Shown in pieces: positions 32,746-41,220 of a DNA stretch of 64,000 nt; within the stretch, counting starts at the first letter, position 1; every line of letters starts with the position of its first letter. Location: positions 62,001 through 126,000 of the forward strand of contig CAYPTY010000007.1 of NCBI GenBank assembly GCA_964413935.1. Reading direction: 5' to 3'. This stretch comes from CAYPTY01 sp964413935. Its GTDB lineage: Bacteria > Bacteroidota > Rhodothermia > Balneolales > Balneolaceae. Below the pieces are notes generated by a model, which ran no database searches, had not been told where the DNA came from, and saw only the letters and a program-made list of their open reading frames with translations. The position numbers and the translations under genes are program-made.

Positions 32746-33486
32746 ATGATCGACCGACTAAGACATACCATGAGAACCCTTCAGATGCTGATGCGCAATC
32801 AGGAGGTAACCGCGAATAACCTGGCGAATATAAATACGCCGGGCTTCAAAGCTGATCGTCTGTTCTTCCGATCCTTTATGGATGAATACGAGGGCCGGCC
32901 GGTGGTGAGTCCCACACCGCATCAGACCATTCGAATGGAGCAGGGCGCTTTTGAAGCCACGGGCAATCCCTATGATTTCGCGATCAGCGGAGACGGATTT
33001 TTCAGAGTGGAATACGAAGACCAGAGTTACCTCACCCGAAACGGTCGCTTTAACATTGATAATGAAGGCTTCCTGGTGGATGAAAACGGAGCCTATCTGC
33101 AGGGCAACAGCGGAAGGGTTCAGATACCCAATCAGGTGATGAGCTCGGTTAATGATTCAGCTGAATTAAGTATAGAGGTTGCCAAAGACGGTACTGTCCG
33201 GGTAAATGACAAAATATTTGACCGCATCACCCTCATGACTGTGGATGAAGTGGATAAACTGGAACGTCGTACCAATGCCTACCTGGCTCTCGGTGAAGGA
33301 CAGGAGATGAGGGAAGCGGTTAATGCAGAACTGGTGCAGGGTTATTACGAGAGCGGAAACGTGAATCCCGTTCTGGAGATGGTGGATATGACCAAAACCC
33401 TGCAGTTGTTTGAATCTCAGCAGAAGATCATGCAAACCTCCGACGAAATTCTTTCACAGGTAACCACAAGACTAGGACGATTTTAA
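32746..33486 (+). CDS. flgF: Flagellar rod protein FlgF
   Basis: 246 residues. Rod signature NQEVTANNLANINTPGFKAD at about 18-37; FlgF/FlgG core (FAISGDGFFRVEYEDQSYLT); C-terminus GYYESGNVNPVLEMVDMTKT. At this length and placed before flgG it is FlgF, the short proximal rod piece between FlgC/B and FlgG. First gene of the rod/ring/junction operon. Confidence 0.93.
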   Translation: MIDRLRHTMRTLQMLMRNQEVTANNLANINTPGFKADRLFFRSFMDEYEGRPVVSPTPHQTIRMEQGAFEATGNPYDFAISGDGFFRVEYEDQSYLTRNGRFNIDNEGFLVDENGAYLQGNSGRVQIPNQVMSSVNDSAELSIEVAKDGTVRVNDKIFDRITLMTVDEVDKLERRTNAYLALGEGQEMREAVNAELVQGYYESGNVNPVLEMVDMTKTLQLFESQQKIMQTSDEILSQVTTRLGRF

Positions 33487-33505
33487 CCAAACATAAAAGA
33501 AGACT

Positions 33506-34306
33506 ATGCCAACCAGAGCATTAAGTACAGCCGCACTCGGTATGAGTGCCCAGCAAAAAACAGTGGATAACATTGCCAACAACCTGGCAAACGTGAATAC
33601 CACCGGTTTTAAACGATCAACCATCGCCTTTCAGGACCTGTTTTATCAGAACGTGGCCATTTCCAACCGAGGCGGGAATGTGACCACCGGCGACCGAAAC
33701 GACGCCCCTGACCTGCAGCTGGGTCACGGTGCCAAACCGGTTGCCACCATCCGGAATTTCTCACAGGGTGCTCTTGAGGATACCGGGAATCCATTGGATC
33801 TGGCCGTTAACGGAATCGGCTTTTTCCAGATCGAAATGCCGGATGGCAGCCTGGCCTACACCCGGGATGGTAACTTTACCCTCAGTTCCAACGGCCGAAT
33901 GGTAAACAACTCCGGTTTGCCACTGGCTGATCAGATTGACATACCTGAGGATGCCATCGGTGTTTTTATCGCTCAGGACGGAACCGTTTCGGTCCGTTTG
34001 AATGGGGACGGTGGCGAAATTGACCTGGGACAGATTGAACTGGTGAAGTTTGTGAACCCAACCGGACTCATGGCCCTCGGTGATAACCTCTACGCTCAGA
34101 CTGAGGCATCCGGTGTGCCCATTTTCGGGAATCCCGGCTTTGAAGGTTTTGGATCACTGCAGCAGGGATACCTCGAGCAGGCAAACGTAGATATTGTAAC
34201 TGAAATGGTGAATCTGATCCAGGCTCAGCGCGCCTATGAAACCAATTCTAAGATGGTACAGACCGCTGAGGATATGATGTCAATGACCAACTCCATCAAG
34301 CGTTAA
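33506..34306 (+). CDS. flgG: Flagellar distal rod protein FlgG
   Basis: 266 residues, close to the usual 260. N-terminal signature DNIANNLANVNTTGFKRSTI, conserved IEMPDGSLAYTRDGNFTLSS, and C-terminus GYLEQANVDIVTEMVNLIQA followed by the terminal helix. FlgG forms the distal rod. Followed immediately by flgA. Confidence 0.96.
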   Translation: MPTRALSTAALGMSAQQKTVDNIANNLANVNTTGFKRSTIAFQDLFYQNVAISNRGGNVTTGDRNDAPDLQLGHGAKPVATIRNFSQGALEDTGNPLDLAVNGIGFFQIEMPDGSLAYTRDGNFTLSSNGRMVNNSGLPLADQIDIPEDAIGVFIAQDGTVSVRLNGDGGEIDLGQIELVKFVNPTGLMALGDNLYAQTEASGVPIFGNPGFEGFGSLQQGYLEQANVDIVTEMVNLIQAQRAYETNSKMVQTAEDMMSMTNSIKR

Positions 34307-34307
34307 C

Positions 34308-35006
34308 ATGAAACACCTCGTACTCATCCTGCTTTTTATTGCTTCGCTTCATTCGCTGACAAAAGCTCAGGAAACCATTGATGAGCTGCTTATCGATGCA
34401 ATGAGTGCGCAACTCACCGAAGTGTATAAGAACAGCGGTTACCGCTTTAATGTGCGCACAAAATGGGTACCTGAGCAGATCCGAAGTCTGCGTAAGGAGG
34501 ATTTCGAATCCGTAAAATTCGTGAATTCCTCTCCACGTGGATATGAGATGGTATACGTGAGTTACAACAGCCCCCGCGGACTAAAAAAAGCAACCTCACA
34601 GGTGTACATCGAACTGGAACAACGTGTGCCGGTGGCAAAGCAGCAACTGAACAAAGGCGATGCCATCGATTCTACGCTGGTGGAATACCGGTGGGTGGAT
34701 GTAACCCGGTTTCGTGGTGCATTCATTGAAGACCTGTCCACACTGCAGAACAAAGCGGTGGATCGCATCATCAAAAAAGGGCAGGGCATCCTTAAGACGG
34801 ACATCATCGAAGCACCTATAGTAACGGCCGGTGATTACGTAAACCTCATTTACCGGCAGAACGGAATCAATGTGGTGATACCCTGCATTGCCCGTCAAAG
34901 CAAAGCCGTTGGCGAACAAATTAAACTCATGAACAAAGAAACCGGGAAGGTGTATGTGGGGATCCTCATTTCTCCCTCATCGGCCCAGTGGGAGAGAACC
35001 CTATGA
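34308..35006 (+). CDS. flgA: P-ring assembly chaperone FlgA
   Basis: 232 residues with a signal peptide (about 1-20, ending LTKAQ). The C-terminal SAF domain has the FlgA pattern (RVPVAKQQLNKGDAIDSTLV; NKAVDRIIKKGQGILKTDII; NGINVVIPCIARQSKAVGEQ). FlgA escorts FlgI to form the P ring. It overlaps flgH by 4 bases. Confidence 0.92.
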   Translation: MKHLVLILLFIASLHSLTKAQETIDELLIDAMSAQLTEVYKNSGYRFNVRTKWVPEQIRSLRKEDFESVKFVNSSPRGYEMVYVSYNSPRGLKKATSQVYIELEQRVPVAKQQLNKGDAIDSTLVEYRWVDVTRFRGAFIEDLSTLQNKAVDRIIKKGQGILKTDIIEAPIVTAGDYVNLIYRQNGINVVIPCIARQSKAVGEQIKLMNKETGKVYVGILISPSSAQWERTL

Positions 35007-35617
35007 AAGCAATGTATCTCACCGCTCTTTCCATTTTAATGCTGATGCCGGCACAGCTTTTCGCACAGAGTATGTATTCGGATATCAAAGCCAGAAAAGT
35101 CGGAGATGTGATTACGGTGATCCTGTCTGAGAACATCTCAGGAAGTGCACAAACCGATGCAACCACCCAATCCAATACCGCCGGGGCTGCTGCATCCTCC
35201 ATCAGCGGCAACTTTATTCCCTTCGAACCTTTCTTCGGTGCCGATGCCACCGTTGACTTCAATTCCGATGAGCGCATGTTTGCCAATCAGAGTCAGCTGC
35301 TCAGAGGTACCGTATCGGTACGCATCGAGGAGGTAACCGGAAGCGGTGAATTACTGGTGAAAGGCAGCCGTAGCACCGAAATCAATGGCGAGCTGCATAA
35401 AATGGAAGTGGAAGGAATCGTTCGCAGCTACGATATCAACGACCTGAACCAGGTGATGTCCTATAACATCGCCAATGCAGTGATTTCCTATCAGCAGGAA
35501 CAGAAATTAAAAAGCTCAAGACGAAAAGCCGGTTTCTTCCGGCGCGCCGTCTTTTTTGTGGCCGGTGCAGTTGCCACTGCTGCCATCTTCCTCTCAAACG
35601 ATTCATCCGGAAACTGA
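35003..35617 (+). CDS. flgH: Flagellar L-ring protein FlgH without a lipobox
   Basis: 204 residues from the ATG at 35003, which overlaps the flgA stop; the in-frame GTG at 34988 is less likely. The FlgH core is clear (ARKVGDVITVILSENISGSA; VRIEEVTGSGELLVKGSRST; VEGIVRSYDINDLNQVMSYN). Normal FlgH is a lipoprotein with a lipobox Cys. Here the signal peptide ends MPAQLFAQS and the protein has no cysteine at all. Near the C-terminus there is an additional hydrophobic segment (AVFFVAGAVATAAIFL) that may take over anchoring. Confidence 0.92.
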   Translation: MKAMYLTALSILMLMPAQLFAQSMYSDIKARKVGDVITVILSENISGSAQTDATTQSNTAGAAASSISGNFIPFEPFFGADATVDFNSDERMFANQSQLLRGTVSVRIEEVTGSGELLVKGSRSTEINGELHKMEVEGIVRSYDINDLNQVMSYNIANAVISYQQEQKLKSSRRKAGFFRRAVFFVAGAVATAAIFLSNDSSGN

Positions 35618-35619
35618 TC

Positions 35620-36741
35620 ATGAAAAAAACCACGCTCATCCTGTTCTTCATCGTAGGATGTCTGTTTACACACTCCGCAAATGGACAAACCAAGCTGAAT
35701 GATCTGGTAGAAATTCAGGATGCCCGCAGTATCGAACTGGTCGGGTATGGTCTGGTTACCGGACTTGACCGTACCGGTGATCGATCCATCAGCCGGAGGG
35801 GAGCCACATTCACAGTGCAATCTATTGCGAATATGCTTCAGACCTTCGGCATCAACGTGGATGTTGAAAACCTGAGAACTCGCAACGTTGCTGCGGTTAT
35901 GGTGACCGCAAAGATCAGTCCCTACAACGCCGAAGGATCAGCACTGGATGTAGCTGTTTCTTCTCTGGGTGATGCCAACAGTCTGCAGGGCGGTTTGTTG
36001 CTGCAGACTCCCCTGATCGATCCACAGACCCAGCAGGTCTACGCCTACGCTCAGGGTCCGCTCATCATTGGTTCCCTGAACGCGGAAGTATCGGGGGCGC
36101 GGGTGGCACAAAACCAGAGCCTGACCGCAACCATCCCCAACGGAGGTTCTGTGATTTATAATGAGAATTATGTGCCTGACCGGTCCAAACCGCTGAAACT
36201 GAGTATTCAGCGTCCGAATTACACCAATGCCCAGCGCATGGCGGATGTAATCAATGCCACCTTCGAAGAGGAAATAGCAGAGGTTGCCCATGCCGGACTG
36301 CTGAATATCAACTGGCCGGATAACTTCCAGGATACCGGCGACCTGAACTTTTTCACCAGCATGGTACTGGATCTTGAAATTGATGTAGATGTACCGGCTC
36401 GCGTGGTTATCAACGAACGTACCGGTACGATTGTAGCCGGCGGTGATGTCACCATTGGCGAAGTGCTCATATCCCACGGTAATGTACAGGTTCAAACCCA
36501 GGCTAATCCTTTTGTTTCCCAGCCTCCTGCATTCAGTGGCGGACAAACCATCGTGGGTAACATCAATACCGCATCTATCCGGGAGGAATCAGCGCAGAAT
36601 CTGGTGCTGGAGGCCAACACCCGGGTTACCGAACTGGCAACATCCCTCAATAACCTTGGACTCTCACCCCGTGATATCATCGCCATTTTCCAGGCCATTG
36701 ATCAGGCGGGAGCCCTGAAAGGGAAGTTAATCATCATCTGA
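35620..36741 (+). CDS. flgI: Flagellar P-ring protein FlgI
   Basis: 373 residues. Signal peptide (1-23), then the FlgI signatures (RSIELVGYGLVTGLDRTGDR; NVAAVMVTAKISPYNAEGSA; LNNLGLSPRDIIAIFQAIDQ; AGALKGKLIII at the end). FlgI polymerises in the periplasm round the distal rod with help from FlgA. Together with FlgH it shows a Gram-negative flagellar bushing. Confidence 0.97.
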   Translation: MKKTTLILFFIVGCLFTHSANGQTKLNDLVEIQDARSIELVGYGLVTGLDRTGDRSISRRGATFTVQSIANMLQTFGINVDVENLRTRNVAAVMVTAKISPYNAEGSALDVAVSSLGDANSLQGGLLLQTPLIDPQTQQVYAYAQGPLIIGSLNAEVSGARVAQNQSLTATIPNGGSVIYNENYVPDRSKPLKLSIQRPNYTNAQRMADVINATFEEEIAEVAHAGLLNINWPDNFQDTGDLNFFTSMVLDLEIDVDVPARVVINERTGTIVAGGDVTIGEVLISHGNVQVQTQANPFVSQPPAFSGGQTIVGNINTASIREESAQNLVLEANTRVTELATSLNNLGLSPRDIIAIFQAIDQAGALKGKLIII

Positions 36742-36743
36742 TC

Positions 36744-37094
36744 ATGGATATTAAACTCACACCTACTGATCCAATTGCCGGCACACAGCAGGCCAGGCAG
36801 GAAGCTCTGCCCGGTAATAAGGAAGAAACCGCAACCGAATTTGAACGCCTCTTTGCCCATCACCTGGTCAGAGAAATGACTAAAGGCCTTTTCGAGCATC
36901 AAGGCAACAGCGTGGTTGGCAACAGCGGCAATTTCTACCGGGATTTTATCACCGGTACACTGGCTGATGAACTGGCTGATGAACGCAGACTGGGCATGGC
37001 CGACCTGATCATCAAACACTGGGACAGCGAGGGCATATTTCCCCAAGCTCAGTCCGAAACTCCAATAGAAGAAGAAAATGGCACAGCCGGCTAA
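36744..37094 (+). CDS. flgJ: Rod-binding protein FlgJ (no muramidase domain)
   Basis: 116 residues, only the FlgJ N-terminal rod-binding domain (ATEFERLFAHHLVREMTKGL; YRDFITGTLADELADERRLG). The C-terminal glucosaminidase domain seen in enteric FlgJ is absent, which is common outside gamma-proteobacteria; a separate enzyme must open the wall. Overlaps flgN by 17 bases. Confidence 0.9.
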   Translation: MDIKLTPTDPIAGTQQARQEALPGNKEETATEFERLFAHHLVREMTKGLFEHQGNSVVGNSGNFYRDFITGTLADELADERRLGMADLIIKHWDSEGIFPQAQSETPIEEENGTAG

Positions 37095-37602
37095 AAAATA
37101 CCACGAATCCGTAAACACCACTCCGCTTTTGCTGGTGATGGAAGAACTGACGGATGAGTACCGAAAAACACGCAACCTGATGGGTGATCAGATTCAGGCC
37201 CTGGTCAGAAACGACCTGGACCAGCTGAACAAAATCACCGAAATGCAGGTGGAGCGCTATGAAACCCTGCAGAATCTGGAACATCGTTTCCGGAATGAGT
37301 TGAATAAAATGTTTGACGAGTGCGACACGCAGGAAAAGGGGCGAAGCCTTACGCGCTTTATGAGCGAGCTTCAAACTCCGAATGAGGATCTGAATACACT
37401 CAGAGATCACCTCAAAGAACAGGTGGAACTCACCCAGAAATACAAAGAACAGCTGCTGGGGCTGCTGGAATTTGCCCGGGAACACAATGCGGTGATACTC
37501 AAGGAGGTGTATTCCGAAGGGGAAGCGGCCTCCGTTCATTACACCCAGAAAGGTGAGCGTACCTCCAACCTGAGAAGTGTGATAATAAACCGAAAGGCCT
37601 GA
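37078..37602 (+). CDS. flgN: FlgN-like chaperone for FlgK and FlgL
   Basis: 174 residues, nearly all helical. The pattern ELTDEYRKTRNLMGDQIQAL with a following coiled coil and the C-terminal helix matches FlgN. FlgN keeps hook-filament junction proteins export-ready. It lies directly before flgK (1 base gap), which supports the assignment, because FlgN sequences vary widely. Confidence 0.85.
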   Translation: MAQPAKKYHESVNTTPLLLVMEELTDEYRKTRNLMGDQIQALVRNDLDQLNKITEMQVERYETLQNLEHRFRNELNKMFDECDTQEKGRSLTRFMSELQTPNEDLNTLRDHLKEQVELTQKYKEQLLGLLEFAREHNAVILKEVYSEGEAASVHYTQKGERTSNLRSVIINRKA

Positions 37603-37603
37603 G

Positions 37604-38962
37604 ATGAGTAATCTGTTTGAAATATCACGAAGCGGACTCAAAGCAGCTCAGCAATCGCTGAGAGTGACCTCCAACAACATCGCCAATGCCAACACGGAAG
37701 GCTATAGCCGTCAGCGGGCTGAATTGCGTCCGGTTGCCAATAATGTTCCGGAACGCATCAAAACGGGATATGGCGTAGAGGTAACCCGCATCGAAAGAAT
37801 CCGCGATGAGCTGGCCGACAAACAGATATTCAGGCAATCCAACGACCTGAATTCCTTCATGGAGCAATCCAAAGTGTTTGCCCAGCTGGAATCGGTAATG
37901 ATTACGGATCTGGGCGACAGTCTGGACCTCACGGTTTCAGGGCTGTTTAATGCCTTTTCGGAACTATCCAATGCACCGCAGGATATGGCGCTCAGACGCA
38001 ATGTGCTGAATAAGGCAGATGCCCTGGCGGATCAGTTCCGAACCATTCACAGCGATGTCGGCAGCATTACCGAACAAACCGTTGAAGCCGGAGAAGGCAT
38101 GCTGAACCGGGTGAATGTCATCCTTCAGAATTTACACGACATCAACGAAACGGTGTACAATGCCTATGCAACCAATTCCAGCAATAATGAAGTGAAAGAC
38201 GAGCAGATACGCCTGCTTACCGAACTATCCGAAATGGTAGACGCCGACATCACTTTCAGCGAAGCCGGTACGGCAACGGTTCAGCTGGGCGGCACTGTTC
38301 TGCTGAATGATTCCTTTGTTGCCACGCTGCGTGCCGAAAGCAGTGCGGCGGGTAATTTTTTCAATGTACGCTCTGAGGCAACCCGCAACATCGACATACA
38401 GGGTGGGAAACTCGGGGGAATTATACAGATGGTGGAGCAGGAAATTCCATCCATCAAAAACAGCCTGGATGAACTGGTAAGCAGTATAGTAACCGAAGTG
38501 AATACGCTGCATGCCACCGGTTACGGTATTTTGGATGGCAACCAGCGGGTTTTCTTCAATTCATCCGGACTTACAGCAGACAGCATGGAAGTTAACGGAC
38601 TGATCCGCGAGAATGTGGGGCATATCGCCGCCTCATCCGCACCGGGAGAATCGGGAAATAATGAAAATGCCATACTGATTTCGAAACTGCGCGACCAGAA
38701 TGTACTCAATGGCCGCTCCATCATTGAAAGCAGCATTCGCCTGATGTCTGAACCGGGCAGGGCCATGAATGATCTTGATTCCAAGATGTCCACCAAAGAA
38801 TCGGTAATCAACATGCTGAGAAGCCAGCAGGATGCCGTGAGCGGTGTAGATATGGATGAGGAGCTCAGCAATCTCATCAAATTCCAGAATTCCTACCAGG
38901 CATCTGCCCGGGCTTTGAGAACCGCCCAGGAAATGATGGACACACTCATATCAATCATCTAG
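37604..38962 (+). CDS. flgK: Hook-filament junction protein FlgK (HAP1)
   Basis: 452 residues. N-terminus with the axial-protein signature RVTSNNIANANTEGYSRQRA (about 22-41), middle domain with EQSKVFAQLESVMITDLGDS, and C-terminus LSNLIKFQNSYQASARALRT plus AQEMMDTLISII. FlgK forms the first junction layer after the hook. Part of the operon that starts at flgF. Confidence 0.96.
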   Translation: MSNLFEISRSGLKAAQQSLRVTSNNIANANTEGYSRQRAELRPVANNVPERIKTGYGVEVTRIERIRDELADKQIFRQSNDLNSFMEQSKVFAQLESVMITDLGDSLDLTVSGLFNAFSELSNAPQDMALRRNVLNKADALADQFRTIHSDVGSITEQTVEAGEGMLNRVNVILQNLHDINETVYNAYATNSSNNEVKDEQIRLLTELSEMVDADITFSEAGTATVQLGGTVLLNDSFVATLRAESSAAGNFFNVRSEATRNIDIQGGKLGGIIQMVEQEIPSIKNSLDELVSSIVTEVNTLHATGYGILDGNQRVFFNSSGLTADSMEVNGLIRENVGHIAASSAPGESGNNENAILISKLRDQNVLNGRSIIESSIRLMSEPGRAMNDLDSKMSTKESVINMLRSQQDAVSGVDMDEELSNLIKFQNSYQASARALRTAQEMMDTLISII

Positions 38963-38972
38963 ATACGGAGCA

Positions 38973-39866
38973 ATGAGAATAACCCAGAACTTCCTTTATA
39001 ACTCCTTTCTGGACCGGATTAATGCAAACCGGGCAGAGGCATCGGATATTCAGAATCGTCTCACAACCGGTAAAAAAGTAACCAAGGCTTCGGATGATAA
39101 TATCGCCTTTTCGGAAAGCCGGGCGGTGCGAACCAAGGGTTTTAAAGAGGAACAGTATCAGAACAACCTGCGCAGCGGACTGGCTCAGGCCAGGCTGGCT
39201 CAGGATGCCATGGACAATATGATCGACCTCATGATCAGCGTCAAGGAAACCGCGGTTCAGGGGGCCAATGATGCACAAACCGCTTCGGAAAGACAAGTGT
39301 TGGCCCAGAAAGTGGACAGTCTCAAAGAACTCATGCTCAACGAGCTGAACAGCGACTACAATGGGGTTTATTTGTTTGGTGGCACCATCACCGATCAGGA
39401 ACCTTTTTATGATGATCCCCTGGCCGTGGGTGAGATTGCAGATCGAAGCAATAACAGTCGTTTATCGGTTCAGGCCTCTGATGCCACCAATATTGAATTT
39501 TCTGTAACCGGCACCGAGCTCAGGGATGTGGCCGGAACCGATTTGTTCCAGACCTTGCAGAACCTCACGGAGGGCCTTCAGAATAACGACCAGGCAGCCA
39601 TCAGCGGAGCGCTGGATGATGTGAATGCATCCATCGACCATGTGGTAGCGCTGGCAAGCGAGCAGGGTAACAGTATTAATCGGATGGAATTTCTCTATGA
39701 ACAGTACGAGAAAAGGATGATCTCAAGCGAAAAAAGGATCAGTGAACTGGTAGATGCGGATTATGCGGAAACCGTAGCTCTGTTCCGCCAATACCAGACC
39801 GCCTATGAAGCCGCTCTGGCTGTTCATAGTGAAGCCATGCAGACCAGTCTGCTCAATTTTCTTTAA
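38973..39866 (+). CDS. flgL: Hook-filament junction protein FlgL (HAP3)
   Basis: 297 residues. Flagellin-like N-terminus (ANRAEASDIQNRLTTGKKVT) with the FlgL pattern ASDDNIAFSESRAVRTKGF and the C-terminal helix SELVDADYAETVALFRQYQT. FlgL forms the second junction layer on which the filament grows. Confidence 0.95.
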   Translation: MRITQNFLYNSFLDRINANRAEASDIQNRLTTGKKVTKASDDNIAFSESRAVRTKGFKEEQYQNNLRSGLAQARLAQDAMDNMIDLMISVKETAVQGANDAQTASERQVLAQKVDSLKELMLNELNSDYNGVYLFGGTITDQEPFYDDPLAVGEIADRSNNSRLSVQASDATNIEFSVTGTELRDVAGTDLFQTLQNLTEGLQNNDQAAISGALDDVNASIDHVVALASEQGNSINRMEFLYEQYEKRMISSEKRISELVDADYAETVALFRQYQTAYEAALAVHSEAMQTSLLNFL

Positions 39867-39884
39867 TCAACAGAGAGCCGAATC

Positions 39885-41219
39885 ATGAATAAAATCAAAG
39901 AATCACTCACTACCATACTTTACGTTGGCGATCAGCACTACAACCTGGATAATCATATCCAAAACCTGCGGGAAGCAACCACAGGGGTTATTGTGATCAG
40001 CCCGAAAGGAACTAAGGTTCCCGCATTCCCCAATGTTTCAACCGTGGTTTATGATCAAGAAGACAGCAAAACGGAGCTGCTGAATCTGGGTATCTCACTC
40101 GCCGAGACCGAATGGGTAATGCTGCTGGAAGGGGATGAGTATTTGAAAACCAAACATCTGGATTACATTCCCTTTAAGGATGGAGAAGCCTATGCTTTTC
40201 TTATTGAGTGCAACATAGCGGAACATGAAGCACCAAAGAAATACTATCAGGTTCGGATTTTCCCGAAAACAATGAGTGAACAAACCTTTACCGGTCAACT
40301 GCTTCCGGATATATCGGCAACCTTCGAAAAGCAGGAATGGACACTGGCAGAAGAATCCGTGCCTCTTCAAAAATTCTCAGACCTGTTCCCACAGTCGCGG
40401 GTGGAGCTGGAGGTGGAAAATAAGGTAGAAACGCGACTAGCCCGCTTCTGGGCAGCCACACTGGCCAGTTCCAGAGGACAGTACCTGAAGGCTGAGCAGA
40501 TTTTCCGAAAACTGATACGCACAGAGAATCCGGTTACCTTCGAACAGGCTGCCGCACTCAACGGCCTGGCCGACTCACTCATGGAACAGCACAAATGGTC
40601 GGAAGCCGAAATTGTGGCCCTTGAATCCCTGAATTATGCCCGCCTTCAGCGCGCTCCCTATCTGATTCTCTTCAAAGTGAATTATGTGAATGGTAACTGG
40701 GATAAGGCCTATACCGCACTGGACGGATATCTGACCACCCTGGGCTATGCATCCAGGGCAACCATGGATGTGGTGCTTCCGGTGATGGAATGCCACTTCC
40801 TGATGGGCGAAGTTTCCCATCGAAAAGGAGATTATGCCAAAGCATTCAAGCACTACGAATACTTCTACAAACTGAATAACGGCAATGTTACCTCGTCCGT
40901 AACCGAGCGCTTATTCATTTACTCCATCGAACTGGAAGACTTCGACAAGGCTGTAGGTTTCTTCAACAACATGTTCGGAGAATATCTGGAAGCAGAAAAA
41001 GTAAATGATGTTCCGGTAAAAATGTTCGAATCCCTGTCGCTTTTCAATCAGAAAGGCTGGTTCGACTTTGTGAGTACCGTTTACGAACAACTCAGAAGCT
41101 ATGATCCCGAAAACAAGCGCCTGCTACACGGATGGGTGGCCACTCTGGTGAAAGCCAATAAGCTGGAACAGGCTCAGGAACTCATTGGATTTATCAATAA
41201 GAAGAAAAAACCAGCCTGA
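39885..41219 (+). CDS. Glycosyltransferase-like N-domain fused to TPR repeats, candidate flagellar modification protein
   Basis: 444 residues. Residues 1-110 resemble a GT-A (family 2, SunS-type) fold: a first strand ending TTILYVGDQHY, then TGVIVISPKG, and AETEWVMLLEGDEYL, which sits where such enzymes have a DxD metal motif (here EGDE). Residues about 180-440 form TPR-like helical hairpins (RGQYLKAEQIFRKL; EQHKWSEAEIVALESLNYA; HRKGDYAKAFKHYEYFYKL). It is 18 bases after flgL and co-directional. Flagellin glycosyltransferases with TPR domains occur beside filament genes elsewhere. The N-domain is degenerate, so a binding or chaperone role is also possible. Confidence 0.65.
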   Translation: MNKIKESLTTILYVGDQHYNLDNHIQNLREATTGVIVISPKGTKVPAFPNVSTVVYDQEDSKTELLNLGISLAETEWVMLLEGDEYLKTKHLDYIPFKDGEAYAFLIECNIAEHEAPKKYYQVRIFPKTMSEQTFTGQLLPDISATFEKQEWTLAEESVPLQKFSDLFPQSRVELEVENKVETRLARFWAATLASSRGQYLKAEQIFRKLIRTENPVTFEQAAALNGLADSLMEQHKWSEAEIVALESLNYARLQRAPYLILFKVNYVNGNWDKAYTALDGYLTTLGYASRATMDVVLPVMECHFLMGEVSHRKGDYAKAFKHYEYFYKLNNGNVTSSVTERLFIYSIELEDFDKAVGFFNNMFGEYLEAEKVNDVPVKMFESLSLFNQKGWFDFVSTVYEQLRSYDPENKRLLHGWVATLVKANKLEQAQELIGFINKKKKPA

Positions 41220-41220
41220 T

